Position numbers and translations under genes: made by a program. A stretch of 64,000 bases of DNA from Clostridia bacterium (lineage in GTDB: Bacteria > Bacillota > Clostridia > TANB77 > CAG-508), in assembly GCA_900754285.1 (NCBI GenBank), contig CAAECB010000034.1, positions 1 through 64,000 on the forward strand, given 5' to 3'. Under the pieces are notes generated by a model. The model was not told the origin of the DNA. It did no database searches and saw nothing but the letters and a program-made list of their open reading frames with translations. Positions 9,268 to 18,485 of this stretch are shown here, piece after piece (the stretch's first letter is position 1; every line of letters starts with the position of its first letter).

Positions 9268-9391
9268 TTACTTTTCTCTTTATTTTTCGAGTTTTCATCG
9301 CAAATTTCGACAATACAAAACCTATTATGTTTTAGTTTGTTATCTATATTTCAGTACTTATTAATTTATATTACCTTAATTGTTATTAGTA

Positions 9392-9420
9392 ATGTTTTTT
9401 GAGTCCAGCCCCAAAAACAT
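9392..9420 (-). repeat. Dispersed covarying hairpin repeat, copy A
   Basis: ATGTTTTT and AAAAACAT pair around a centre that reads GGGGCTGGACTC on the minus strand, a variant of the loop GGGGACGGACTC seen in the other copies (31377, 41907, 54387). It lies 66 bases past the end of the 9486-9755 gene, beyond that gene's terminator. Confidence 0.75.
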
Positions 9421-9440
9421 CAATAAGAAAATTTAAACGT

Positions 9441-9480
9441 AAATAGGACCAAATCTACTGCTTTCAATCTGGTCCTATTT
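9441..9480 (-). terminator. Hairpin terminator after the 9486-9755 gene
   Basis: AAATAGGACCA (9441-9451) and TGGTCCTATTT (9470-9480) are perfect complements with an 18-base loop, ending six bases from the stop codon of the gene. Confidence 0.65.
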
Positions 9481-9485
9481 TCAAC

Positions 9486-9755
9486 TTATTTGAGGTACAA
9501 TAACTCACAAAGATATGGTATGGCTTGATATCTCTCTTTTGGTAAATAATAGCTTAAATAATATTTTAAGTTACAAAAATCTTCATCACATTCATTAAAA
9601 TTATTATTTTCAGCCCAAATATCCAAAGCTTTTGTTGAATTAATTTCAGTTGTTGCCATCTTTGCTATGGCAAATTTCAAAACCTCTTTAAAATATTGCC
9701 ATTTTCCCTTCTGTAGTCCTTCTACAAACAATTCCTTCATCATTCTTTCTGCCAT
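9486..9755 (-). CDS. Small uncharacterised protein
   Basis: I do not recognise this 89-residue protein. It begins MAERMMKELFVEGLQKGKWQ and contains a central TTEINSTKALDIWAENNNF segment and a tyrosine/leucine-rich C-terminus (LKYYLSYYLPKERYQ). There is no signal peptide or transmembrane helix. It is very probably expressed: a near-perfect sigma-A promoter (TTGACA-17-TATAAT), a ribosome site AGAGAGG eight bases from the ATG and a terminator hairpin frame it as a single-gene unit. A palindrome lies in its leader. The helix-rich composition would suit a small DNA- or protein-binding factor, but no motif supports a specific function. Confidence 0.65.
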   Translation of the reverse strand: MAERMMKELFVEGLQKGKWQYFKEVLKFAIAKMATTEINSTKALDIWAENNNFNECDEDFCNLKYYLSYYLPKERYQAIPYLCELLYLK

Positions 9756-9780
9756 TTTTTATACCTCTCTTTCTTTTGTT

Positions 9781-9857
9781 TGACTCTTAAAATTATTTAA
9801 GAGTCATAATATATCTGACTACAAATATATTATAACTCTTATTTTTGATATTGTCAA
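9781..9857 (-). promoter_or_regulatory. Strong promoter with leader palindrome for the 9486-9755 gene
   Basis: On the minus strand TTGACA (9857-9852) and TATAAT (9834-9829) are exactly 17 bases apart. An 11-bp perfect inverted repeat, TGACTCTTAAA/TTTAAGAGTCA (9781-9806), lies about 15-40 bases after the predicted transcription start. A related AAGAGTTA half-site overlaps the upstream edge of the -10 box. It could be a repressor operator or an RNA hairpin. Confidence 0.7.
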
Positions 9858-9926
9858 ATTCTGGTAATTTAGATAACATAATATAAAAATCACAGTAACA
9901 AACTACTAATGCTAATGCTTATCACT

Positions 9927-11162
9927 TTATTCTATTTTACCATAATTGCCTCCACCGCCTGCATGAACTATGCATTTACCTTTTCTAGCATCATCTATTT
10001 TATTAGCTATTTTTTCTCCTACCACCGCTTCTATATCATCTTTTGAAAGTTTGTGTAAAATATTCATTTCAGTTTCAAAAGTTTCTAAAAGTTTTTCTAT
10101 TGTTTTACCTCCAACACCAGGCACAAAACCAAGTGGTACTTGATAAATATATTGAGGTCTGTTTGCTGGACTCTTACTTTCAGGCTTATCCTTTATTAAT
10201 TCAATTCTATCAAAAACACCAAAAGTAACTTTATCACTATTGCAATATGGGCATTTGTCAACAGGTTCTTTTGTTTCTATTGTTTGCTCGCAATTATCAC
10301 AATGTGTTCTATGGTATTTACCAAGTTTTGGATCTAATCCATAATTTGCTACAACTTTTCTACCATCTTCATTTTTTAATGCTTTTACAACTTCTTTAAA
10401 AGATATATCCTCAACTTGCATTTTATTATATTCTCTCGCTATTTTAGGTAATGAATGTGCATCTGAATTTGTAACAAAAGTCTTATTTTCTAATTCCGAA
10501 ATCATATCTGCTAAATATGTATCAGAACTCAATCCTAATTCCACTGCAAAAATTTTATCATATTTTTCCTTAAAAATGTCTTTCATTCTATCTGTACAAT
10601 TTCCATAATAACTTTTAAATGGTGTAAATACATGTGCTGGAATCAATATTCCATTGTATTTTTCTACAATATCTATTAAATCATATCCTGATAAATCTGA
10701 ACGTTGTGTACTTAATGTTATATTTTTTATATGATGGCTCATTTCTTCGGAAAAGCCTTTTATATCCTTTAAATATGGAAAAAAGCAAACATTGTGTGCA
10801 CTACCACATTTCCCGTTTCTACCTTTTTCAGAAGTTTCTACTTCACTTCCTAGTAATATACATACTTTATCTTTATAGATAATTCCACCATCTTTTAACT
10901 CATATGCATCCCCATTTTCCAAAAATTTTTCTATATCTTCTATTACATATGGTGAAGCACAATCTATTATTCCTACAACTTGTATTCCTTTTCTTGATTC
11001 ACATTCTTTTGCTATATTAGCAAAATTTAAAGTTCTGGCTGCTGTTATTTTTATTGGCTTTCCTGATTCAGATCTTCCTATATGAACATGTAAATCTGCA
11101 AATATTTCATACATCTTACTCTCATTCCTCTCTAAAACTAATTTGAAAACTTCAAAATTCAT
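9927..11162 (-). CDS. Endonuclease Q-like protein (PHP domain, zinc finger, HhH)
   Basis: EndoQ nicks DNA 5' of deaminated bases (uracil, hypoxanthine, xanthine) and abasic sites. The protein has an N-terminal PHP metal-binding domain starting FADLHVHIGRS, further metal ligands in GSAHNVCFFPY, HVFTPFKSYYGNC and VTNSDAHSLPKI, then a zinc-finger pair (CDNCEQT and CPYCNSDK) and a helix-hairpin-helix-like segment (LGFVPGVGGKTIEKLLE). EndoQ was described in archaea and also occurs in some Bacillota. Two starts are plausible: ATG 11162 (AGGA five bases upstream) and ATG 11114 (GAGAGGA eleven bases upstream, beginning MYEIFADLHVH). It is eight bases after the next gene upstream, so the two are probably co-transcribed. 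Confidence 0.88.
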   Translation of the reverse strand: MNFEVFKLVLERNESKMYEIFADLHVHIGRSESGKPIKITAARTLNFANIAKECESRKGIQVVGIIDCASPYVIEDIEKFLENGDAYELKDGGIIYKDKVCILLGSEVETSEKGRNGKCGSAHNVCFFPYLKDIKGFSEEMSHHIKNITLSTQRSDLSGYDLIDIVEKYNGILIPAHVFTPFKSYYGNCTDRMKDIFKEKYDKIFAVELGLSSDTYLADMISELENKTFVTNSDAHSLPKIAREYNKMQVEDISFKEVVKALKNEDGRKVVANYGLDPKLGKYHRTHCDNCEQTIETKEPVDKCPYCNSDKVTFGVFDRIELIKDKPESKSPANRPQYIYQVPLGFVPGVGGKTIEKLLETFETEMNILHKLSKDDIEAVVGEKIANKIDDARKGKCIVHAGGGGNYGKIE

Positions 11163-11169
11163 TTACTTC

Positions 11170-11970
11170 CTAATTTTTTCTATTATCTACTAACTCTCCT
11201 ATAACTTTTCTTGTTGTTTCTTCACTAAATAATGGTCTATTAGGATTTCCTACTTCTAATTTACTTAAATTTTTTCTAGCTTTAAAAAATTCTCCACATT
11301 GTTGTCTACATATTGCTTCATCAACTTTCATTTCATATTCATAAACAACTGCAGTGATAAATTTTTTTACATCTTCTGCTTCTTTATAAGTATTTACTAA
11401 CAAATTTAAAGGTGATATTTCTACTTTATCATTTACCTGAACCTTTTCCAATTTCTTAATAAAATCTACAAATACTTGCAAAAATTGATTATTAACATCT
11501 TTTAAATTTCTATACTCAAGTAATACTAAGGCTTCATCAACTTTCATTCCTATTCTTTCTGGTCTATCCAAAAGCATAGCACCAAATTGGTCTACTAATT
11601 CTAGTATATCACTTTCTTTAGCTCTATTTTTTTGAATTTTATATCTATTCATACCAGCACAAATATTACAAAACTCTTGTCCAAAACCAATTGTATACAA
11701 ATAATCTGCACCCTCTTGTGCAAAAGCTTTTATTTTTTCTATATCATTTGCAACTTCAATTTTCTTACAACTTGCAAGTAATGATGCTGTTATTAATAAA
11801 TTATGATCTACTTCTAAGTCTACATTATTTAAAAATAACCTCATTATCTCTGTTTTAAAAATTACTGATTTATCAAAAAATATATTTTCTTTTTTAGATA
11901 AATAATATGCTATCTCCATTTTAGAACCTGTATTTTTCTCATTTAATATATAATCTGCAAATGTCTCCAA
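11170..11970 (-). CDS. Uncharacterised HD-domain-like protein next to EndoQ
   Basis: This 266-residue protein has no clear named family. Two segments recall HD/HD-GYP folds: VDHNLLITASLLASCKK near residues 54-70, and a stretch with ILELVDQFGAMLLDRPER followed by GMKVDEALVLLEYRNL, which resembles the HD-GYP D-x-F-x-A-L..RPYR region. A complete metal-binding HD pair is not obvious, so activity is uncertain. It probably starts at TTG 11970; the next ATG is 17 codons in. It is followed seven bases later by the EndoQ gene, which suggests a joint role in nucleic-acid or nucleotide metabolism. That link is inference from position only. Confidence 0.6.
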   Translation of the reverse strand: METFADYILNEKNTGSKMEIAYYLSKKENIFFDKSVIFKTEIMRLFLNNVDLEVDHNLLITASLLASCKKIEVANDIEKIKAFAQEGADYLYTIGFGQEFCNICAGMNRYKIQKNRAKESDILELVDQFGAMLLDRPERIGMKVDEALVLLEYRNLKDVNNQFLQVFVDFIKKLEKVQVNDKVEISPLNLLVNTYKEAEDVKKFITAVVYEYEMKVDEAICRQQCGEFFKARKNLSKLEVGNPNRPLFSEETTRKVIGELVDNRKN

Positions 11971-12075
11971 TCTTACTTCATCCCTTTCTTAAAATTCAAA
12001 CACAGTTAGAAAAAAGTTAAATTTTATCAAAGCAAATTTTTAACAAAACTATAATCTTTTTCAACATTGTTCATT

Positions 12076-12513
12076 TTAGTTTAAATCTTTTATGGCATTT
12101 CTTGCCATCTCATCACAACGATTATTAAATTCATTATCACTATGTCCTTTAACCTTAATAAATTTAATTTTATGCACTTTAGTCATTTGATATATTGCTT
12201 CCCAAATTTCTTTATTTTTAACTGGCTCTTTATTAGCTGTTTGCCAATTATTTTTTTGCCAATTATAAATCCAACCTTTATCAAAGCCATTTACCAAATA
12301 GGCACTATCACTATATAAATCAACTTCACAAGGAAATTTCAAAAGCTTTAATGCCTCTAAAGCTGCTGTTAATTCCATTACATTATTAGTTGTATCTTTT
12401 TTTCCTCCTGAAATCTCTTTTTTATTATCACCTGCCATTAAAATAGCTCCCCATCCACCTGGACCAGGATTACCTGAGCAAGCTCCATCTGTATATATTA
12501 CTACTTTTTGCAT
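12076..12513 (-). CDS. rnhA: Ribonuclease HI
   Basis: RNase HI cleaves the RNA strand of RNA-DNA hybrids. All carboxylates of the D-E-D-D active site are visible: the first D in IYTDGACSGNPGPGG, E in NNVMELTAALEAL, D in LYSDSAYLVNG and the last D in NRCDEMARNA. The conserved histidine lies in KVKGHSDNEFN. Length (145 residues) is normal for the bacterial enzyme. I prefer ATG 12513 (MQKVVIYTDG) over the upstream GTG because AAAGG is then correctly spaced. Promoter and start face away from the tmcAL gene across a short divergent region. Confidence 0.95.
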   Translation of the reverse strand: MQKVVIYTDGACSGNPGPGGWGAILMAGDNKKEISGGKKDTTNNVMELTAALEALKLLKFPCEVDLYSDSAYLVNGFDKGWIYNWQKNNWQTANKEPVKNKEIWEAIYQMTKVHKIKFIKVKGHSDNEFNNRCDEMARNAIKDLN

Positions 12514-12618
12514 AATCACAAACCTTTCTTTATAAGCAAATTAATTGTTTTTTTTCTTTTTATATGTTATCATTATAACAATAAAAAATAAATAAAACAA
12601 TAGAGAGGACTAATATTT

Positions 12619-13869
12619 ATGGAAAAAGTTTTAGGAATAATTACAGAATATAATCCATTCCACAATGGACATTTATATCACTTAAATGAAAGTAAAAAAC
12701 AAACAAATTGCCAATACTCAATATGTGTTATGAGTGGCAATTTTACGCAAAGAGGAGCAACCTCAATAATAGACAAATGGTCAAAAGCAAAAATGGCAAT
12801 TCAAAATGGTATAGATTTAATAATAGAATTACCTACTTTATATGCAATTTCAAGTGCCGAAAATTTTGCATATGGAGCAATTAAAATTCTAGATTCTTTA
12901 AATATTGTAACAGATATAAGTTTTGGAACAGAATCAAATAACATTGATTTATTAGATAATATTGCTCATTTATTATTAACTGAACCTGAAGAATTTAAAA
13001 CATTTCTTAATGAAGAATTAAACAAAGGTTCTTCTTTTCCTAAAGCACGTGAAATCGCTTGTGCAAAATACTTACAAAAAGACTCTCCAGAAAACCTTTT
13101 ACTATATAATAATATTTTATCCTCACCAAATAATATTTTAGGAATTGAATACTTAAAAGCTTTAAAAAAGCTAAATAGCAATATTACTCCTCATGTAATT
13201 AATAGAATTGAATCTGAACATAATAGCCTAGATATAAAAAATAATATTGCAAGTAGCAGTGCTATTCGCAATATCATTTCTGAAAATCAAAACTTAGAAA
13301 TATTAAAAAAACTGATGCCAGAAAACAGCTACACTATGCTTATGGAAAATTTTAAAAATGGTCATTTTGTTCCAGATATTTCATGTTTTGAAAAGGAAAT
13401 TTTTTATAGATTACGTCAAATGTCTACACAAGATATTGCTAATCTTGCAGAAGTAAATGAGGGCTTAGAATACAAAATTAAAACTGCAGCTAATTCATGC
13501 AACAATTTAAATACATTTTTTGATATTGTAAAATCTAAACGTTTTACACGTACACGCCTACAACGAATACTACTTTACTCCCTTCTCAACATAACAAAAG
13601 AGGATATGCTTTTGTCTAAAAATGCTTCACCTTATATTCATGTATTAGGATTTAATACTAATGGACAAAACCTATTATCTCAAATATCAAAAGCTAATCC
13701 TAAATTAAAAATTATAACTTCTGTTAAAAAATTCGAAAATACTTGCACAGACCTTAGCCTAAAAAACATTCTTGAAAAAGATATTTTAGCTACTAATGTA
13801 TATACCCTTGCATATACTAAAAATTCTTTTGCTAATTTAGATTATACTACACATTTAATTAATATATAA
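12619..13869 (+). CDS. tmcAL: tRNA(Met) cytidine acetate ligase
   Basis: TmcAL (YlbM) makes N4-acetylcytidine at the wobble position of elongator tRNA-Met, using acetate and ATP. The 416-residue protein starts with the characteristic nucleotidyltransferase-like GIITEYNPFHNGHLYHL, including the H-x-G-H ATP-binding motif, and continues with VMSGNFTQRG and SSAENFAYGA. Later SSSAIRN and RFTRTRLQRILLY are also family landmarks. GAGAGGA is placed well for the ATG. The gene ends inside the left arm of a large inverted repeat that fills the gap to the convergent trhA-like gene. Confidence 0.93.
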   Translation: MEKVLGIITEYNPFHNGHLYHLNESKKQTNCQYSICVMSGNFTQRGATSIIDKWSKAKMAIQNGIDLIIELPTLYAISSAENFAYGAIKILDSLNIVTDISFGTESNNIDLLDNIAHLLLTEPEEFKTFLNEELNKGSSFPKAREIACAKYLQKDSPENLLLYNNILSSPNNILGIEYLKALKKLNSNITPHVINRIESEHNSLDIKNNIASSSAIRNIISENQNLEILKKLMPENSYTMLMENFKNGHFVPDISCFEKEIFYRLRQMSTQDIANLAEVNEGLEYKIKTAANSCNNLNTFFDIVKSKRFTRTRLQRILLYSLLNITKEDMLLSKNASPYIHVLGFNTNGQNLLSQISKANPKLKIITSVKKFENTCTDLSLKNILEKDILATNVYTLAYTKNSFANLDYTTHLINI

Positions 13870-14072
13870 AAAGATTAGTATATATATTTTTTGAAATATG
13901 AAAATGTGAATGAAATAACTTTAGAAAATCTAAATTAATTTTTTGAAAAAGTTCACGTCGAATGGCATCAGCCATGAGGACTAAGATGAACTTTTAACAA
14001 AAATTAAGATAGATTTTCTTAGTTATGTAATAAACCTTTGAATACGAAAAAAAATATATATACTAATCTTTT
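13868..14072. repeat. Large imperfect inverted repeat (about 200 bp) between convergent genes
   Basis: The outer arms are AAAAGATTAGTATATATATT at the left (13868-13887) and its complement at the right, ending at 14072. Inner segments pair in register: TAACTTTAGAAAATCTAAATT with AATTAAGATAGATTTTCTTAGTTA, then AAAAGTTCA with TGAACTTTT. The centre holds a small branched-looking hairpin (GTC-GAA-TGGC-ATCA-GCCA-TGAG-GAC, about 13955-13985). The whole gap between the two stop codons is filled by this structure. It could be a MITE-like element or a bidirectional terminator. Confidence 0.7.
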
Positions 14073-14079
14073 ATATTTA

Positions 14080-14754
14080 TCACATTACATATAATAAAAT
14101 ACAGAAAAATTGTAGCAAACTTCCAAGTAAAATAAATAAATGAAAAATAGAATGCATCCATTTATGATTTTTACCCAAGCCATACAAAATAGCTCCCAAA
14201 GAATATATAACACCACCTGACACAAGAAAAACAGTACCACCTGCACCTAATAGCTTAGGAAATAAGTTAGCAGTAAAAATAATGCACCACCCCATGCCCA
14301 AATAGCAAATCATAGAAAAAACTTTATATCTCTTAATATCAATAGAATTTAGTACTATACCTAAAATTGCTATAGCCCAAATTATGCCAAAAATAGACCA
14401 CCCCAAAGCTGCATTATATTCTCTAAAAGTGCACAAACAAAAAGGTGTATAGCAACCTGCAATAAGCAAAAATATAGAGCAATGGTCTAAAACCTGAAAT
14501 ACCTTTTTAGAAAATTTTTCTGGTTTCAGTCCATGATAAATGCTAGACATTGTATATAACAAAATCATTGTAACACCATAAATAGCACCACTAACAACAC
14601 CATAACCATTATGATGAACTGCAGCAAAAACAACACATAAAACAAGTGCAACAATTCCTAAAACCCCACCCACAATGTGTGAAGTCATATTAAAAATTTC
14701 TTCTCCTTTGCTATAAACTGGTAAAATTCTATCTTTTAATTTTGTCCTTTTCAA
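14080..14754 (-). CDS. trhA: Hemolysin III / TrhA family (PAQR) membrane protein
   Basis: This 224-residue integral membrane protein has about seven hydrophobic helices, as in the hemolysin III/YqfA branch of the PAQR superfamily. The family metal-binding motifs are visible: SHIVGG near residue 25, SSIYHGL, LDHCSIFLLIAGCYTPF and WMHSIFHLFILLGSLLQF. Members have been linked to membrane-fluidity homeostasis; the old haemolysin name is not a safe functional inference. The gene is convergent with tmcAL across the large inverted repeat and appears monocistronic. Confidence 0.9.
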   Translation of the reverse strand: MKRTKLKDRILPVYSKGEEIFNMTSHIVGGVLGIVALVLCVVFAAVHHNGYGVVSGAIYGVTMILLYTMSSIYHGLKPEKFSKKVFQVLDHCSIFLLIAGCYTPFCLCTFREYNAALGWSIFGIIWAIAILGIVLNSIDIKRYKVFSMICYLGMGWCIIFTANLFPKLLGAGGTVFLVSGGVIYSLGAILYGLGKNHKWMHSIFHLFILLGSLLQFFCILLYVM

Positions 14755-14850
14755 AAAATCAACTCCTAACGTAATAAATTATTTTCTTATATATAGATAG
14801 AGGGCATGTTAAAAAACATAACCCCCTATTCTTCATATGTAAATCTTAAA

Positions 14851-17442
14851 TTATTCTTGTGTTATCCATTTAACTAAATTCATATTAGCAGAATCTAATA
14901 ACATATCATTTTTTGGCATTACTCTAAAAGTATAACCATAATTCCCACCTGTTTTTAATTCTATTTTTGTCTCATATTCAAAGATTTTAGAATTTTCAGT
15001 TTCCGCATTTTTTGATTTTGATTTAACTTGTTGCATAGGAATAATAGAAATATCTTCAACAACGCCATTTTCTAATATTTTTCCATAATAACATTCAACA
15101 GAAACAAATTCTGGTTTTATATTTGGCAATTCAACTTGGCATTTTACAGAAATACAATTACCTGCATCAATTGAAATATTATTCAAATTATCTTCTTTTT
15201 GAGTAATTTTTATATCTTTCCAATTACGATACATATCAGTTTTCCAAGTATTAAACTGTGTAACATCACTTAAATCTTTATAATATTTATTATGCAAATT
15301 GCATAATGGAATATAGAATTTTGAAGTATAATCTGAAAGCATTCTTGAAGTACTATATTTTCCTCCAGTTGAAACTATAGATTCTTTCATATAATCCATC
15401 CATTCTTTTGAAATTCCATTTTTATCTTTATTATAATATGCAGGAATAATTTTTTGTTCCAAAGTCTCATATATATTTTGACTATCTGTTACATCTTGAG
15501 CTTCATAAGACTCATAATCACTATTAAATCCTATTCTCCAACCATTTTTTTGATTGTAGCCTTCTGCCCACCATCCATCTAAAACACTAAAGTTAACAAC
15601 TCCATTAACAGATGCTTTTTGTCCACTTGTACCTGAAGCTTCCATAGGTCTTCTCGGATTATTTAGCCATACATCTACACCACTTATTAAATATCTTGAC
15701 ATAGCAATATTATAATTTTCTAATAAGAATATTTTACCTTTAAATTGTGGCATCATTGATACATCATGAATAAATTTAATTAAATCTTGTCCTTGTTTAT
15801 CTGCTGGATGAGCTTTACCTGCAAAAATCAATTGAACTGGTCTATCAGCATTATTTAAGATTTGTGTAATTCTCTCCAAATCTTTAAAAATTAATGTTGC
15901 CCTTTTATATGTAGCAAATCTTCTAGCAAAGCCTATTGTTAAAGCATTTGGATTTATTTTTGAAGTAATTGCATTTATATCTTCATAATTATATCCTGAA
16001 CGTCTCAATCTTTCTGTAACATTATTTTTAACAATTGATAAAAGTTTTTCTTTTCTAGCTTGATGTACATTCCATAATTTATCATCTGGAATATTTCTTA
16101 CTTTTTCCCATACATAATCATATTGAATTTTATCTTGCCAATATGGAATAAGATATTTATTATACAATTGTTTTAAACTTGGTGCTAACCATGAACAAGT
16201 ATGAATACCATTTGTTACATAATCAATAGGTGATTCATTTGCAGCAATCTCTGGCCATACATCTGCAAACAATTCTCTAGAAACTGCTCCATGTAATTTA
16301 CTTACACCATTTTTCTTTCCTGCAACTTTTAATGCAAGAATTCCCATATTAAATCCATTTTCTAATTCTTTACATGGTTTCATACCTAATTTCAAAAATT
16401 CTTCTCTTGAAATTGTAAGTCTAGGCCAAAAATCTTTAAAATATTTTTCTACTAAAGAAATTGGGAATATATCATTTCCAGCTGGAACTGGTGTATGTGT
16501 AGTAAACACTGTTTGTGATGATACTATATCTCTAGCTACATCAAATGAAACTTGTTTTTCTTTTATTACATTTTTTATTAGTTCTAAAATTAAGAAAGAT
16601 GAATGCCCTTCATTCATATGATATACAGTTGGTTCTAGTTTTAATGCTCTTGTTAAAAGATTAACTCCACCCATACCTAAAACAATTTCTTGCCTTATAC
16701 GCATTTCTTGGTCTCCACCATATAAACGTAAAGTAACATCTCTATCTTCTGGGTTGTTTTTTTCTATGTCTGAATCTAACAAATATAGCTTCACTCTACC
16801 TACATTTATTTGCCATACTTTTAAATATATTCTTCTCTTAGGAAATTTTAAATATATTATTAAATCGTCTCCATTTTCATTTTTTACAGGATTGATTGGT
16901 AAATCATGCAAATCTATATCATGATACTCTGTTTCTTGTTCACCATTTCCATTTATTTTTTGATGAAAATATCCATTCTTATATAATAACCCTACCGCTA
17001 CTAATGGTATTCCTAAATCACTTGCTGATTTTAAATGATCACCTGATAAAATACCTAATCCCCCAGAATATATTGGAATAGTTTCATCTAATCCATATTC
17101 TGCTGAAAAATATGCTATTAAATCATCTTTATTATCTGGATATTTATTTGCAAACCATGTATCTTTGCTGTTCATATAGTCTTCAAAATTTTCTACACAT
17201 TTATCATATTCATGTAAAAATATTAAATCTTTTGATACTGCTTCTAGTCTATCTTGTGAAACTTGTTTTAAAAATTTTACTGGATTTTTTCCACATTTTT
17301 CCCACAAGTCGTTATCAATTTTTCTGAATAGTCTTAAAAATTCAGTATTCCATGACCACCATAAGTTATTTGATATTTTTGATAATTTTTCTATTCTCTT
17401 TGGTAATTGTGGATTTACAGTAATCCTGTTAAATACGTACAT
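14851..17442 (-). CDS. glgP: Alpha-glucan phosphorylase (GT35, archaeal/Thermotoga-type)
   Basis: The enzyme releases glucose-1-phosphate from glycogen or maltodextrins using phosphate and pyridoxal phosphate. It belongs to the type with an N-terminal DUF3417 domain (residues 1-110, NLWWSWNTEF) and the phosphorylase core. The pyridoxal lysine lies in GTSGQKASVNG near residue 605. Other landmarks are FSAEYGLDETIPIYSGGLGILSG (Gly-rich donor site), MNEGHSSF and TFTTHTPVPAGND-like HTPVPAGND. A C-terminal tail of about 150 residues carries a beta-rich domain. Length (863) is usual for this subtype. Together with the GH15 protein at 55583 it points to intracellular glucan breakdown. Confidence 0.94.
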   Translation of the reverse strand: MYVFNRITVNPQLPKRIEKLSKISNNLWWSWNTEFLRLFRKIDNDLWEKCGKNPVKFLKQVSQDRLEAVSKDLIFLHEYDKCVENFEDYMNSKDTWFANKYPDNKDDLIAYFSAEYGLDETIPIYSGGLGILSGDHLKSASDLGIPLVAVGLLYKNGYFHQKINGNGEQETEYHDIDLHDLPINPVKNENGDDLIIYLKFPKRRIYLKVWQINVGRVKLYLLDSDIEKNNPEDRDVTLRLYGGDQEMRIRQEIVLGMGGVNLLTRALKLEPTVYHMNEGHSSFLILELIKNVIKEKQVSFDVARDIVSSQTVFTTHTPVPAGNDIFPISLVEKYFKDFWPRLTISREEFLKLGMKPCKELENGFNMGILALKVAGKKNGVSKLHGAVSRELFADVWPEIAANESPIDYVTNGIHTCSWLAPSLKQLYNKYLIPYWQDKIQYDYVWEKVRNIPDDKLWNVHQARKEKLLSIVKNNVTERLRRSGYNYEDINAITSKINPNALTIGFARRFATYKRATLIFKDLERITQILNNADRPVQLIFAGKAHPADKQGQDLIKFIHDVSMMPQFKGKIFLLENYNIAMSRYLISGVDVWLNNPRRPMEASGTSGQKASVNGVVNFSVLDGWWAEGYNQKNGWRIGFNSDYESYEAQDVTDSQNIYETLEQKIIPAYYNKDKNGISKEWMDYMKESIVSTGGKYSTSRMLSDYTSKFYIPLCNLHNKYYKDLSDVTQFNTWKTDMYRNWKDIKITQKEDNLNNISIDAGNCISVKCQVELPNIKPEFVSVECYYGKILENGVVEDISIIPMQQVKSKSKNAETENSKIFEYETKIELKTGGNYGYTFRVMPKNDMLLDSANMNLVKWITQE

Positions 17443-17612
17443 TTTATATATTCCTCCTTCGTAACTTCATCTATCGTTTTCACACATATATTATCTATTA
17501 AATTATTATATTTGTCAAACCTTTTTTTAATATTTTTCAAAAAATTAACACAGACAATTTCTATGCATTGTTATTTCTAATACTCTAGAAAATCTAAAAA
17601 ATTCCTAAAATA

Positions 17613-18485
17613 TCAAAAACTTCTTGTGCTTCCTCCTCCTCCAGAAGAACCTCCTCCACCATGGAAACCTCCTCCTGAAAAGCCACCGCTAGAAAATCCG
17701 CCAGATGAGCCACCCCAATGGCCACCTCCTTTATTTTTTAAAAAGCTAAAAAATAATCCTAAGGCACTACACAATACACCATATGCAATTGCATATTTCA
17801 ATTTAACAACAAACTGAAGCAAACATGATATTATCATAATTATACCCGAAAATATTGCCCTTTTTTTCCAAGTTCTAGTATGTTCTCCAATAAATGAAAG
17901 ATATATATATGCTATAAATACAAAATCTTTAATATCATCACCATTAAACTCAAAGTGAAAAACTTGAGGAGTTTCTTGTTCATTTATTTGTACCCCATAT
18001 TCATCACCAACTTCTTGTAAAACAGCACTAAACCCATTTTTTATTCCTTCATCATAATTATTATATCTTAAATATGGAATTATATATTTATCTTGTATTC
18101 TCCCTGTTTTTCCATCTGTTAAAGTTCCCTCTAAACCATATCCAACTTCAATTCTAAAAAGTCTTTCTCCTGTTGAACATAATAAAAGTACTCCATTATT
18201 TTTTGATGCATCACCTATTCCAAATTTTCTAAATAATGTTGTTGCATATTCTTCAATTGATTGACCGTCTAAACTTGTAACTGTTACAACAACTACCTGT
18301 GCCCCTGTTTTCTTCTGTAAATCTATATTTGCATTCATTATATAATTTTCTGTTTCTGTACTTAAAACATCTGCATAATCATTAACATAAAAATCACTTG
18401 TTGGAGATACAATTGCCAATGATTTTATTGTTAGCAACCCCATAAATATTATAACTAATAAACAAACCCTTTTTAAAATTTTCAT
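17613..18485 (-). CDS. TPM-domain membrane protein (YgcG-like)
   Basis: The protein has an N-terminal signal or anchor helix (LLVIIFMGLLTIKSLAIV), then a TPM domain beginning near residue 35 (FYVNDYADVLS, KKTGAQVVVVTV, VGYGLEGTLTD, GIKNGFSAVLQEVG), two further membrane helices, and a Gly/Ser-rich tail that ends in STRSF. TPM proteins are envelope proteins often paired with LemA; here lemA lies just upstream. I chose ATG 18485 (MKILKRVCLL) with AAGGGA upstream rather than the longer frame, because the signal peptide then starts correctly. Biochemical function of the family is uncertain; phosphatase activity is reported for plant TLP18.3. Confidence 0.85.
   Translation of the reverse strand: MKILKRVCLLVIIFMGLLTIKSLAIVSPTSDFYVNDYADVLSTETENYIMNANIDLQKKTGAQVVVVTVTSLDGQSIEEYATTLFRKFGIGDASKNNGVLLLCSTGERLFRIEVGYGLEGTLTDGKTGRIQDKYIIPYLRYNNYDEGIKNGFSAVLQEVGDEYGVQINEQETPQVFHFEFNGDDIKDFVFIAYIYLSFIGEHTRTWKKRAIFSGIIMIISCLLQFVVKLKYAIAYGVLCSALGLFFSFLKNKGGGHWGGSSGGFSSGGFSGGGFHGGGGSSGGGGSTRSF

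Noticed and set aside
9125..9313. N-terminal extension of the Rpn-family protein to 9313
   Set aside because: A consensus promoter lies within it (9239-9267) and it matches no part of the family; ATG 9124 is preferred.
13940..13995. Hammerhead-ribozyme-like centre of the large inverted repeat
   Set aside because: GTCGAA and TGAGGAC segments recall ribozyme cores, but the required CUGANGA and GAAA elements are not both present in the right order on either strand.
17626..17817. Proline-rich plus-strand open frame
   Set aside because: It is the antisense of the Gly/Ser-rich tail of the TPM protein and has no ribosome site.
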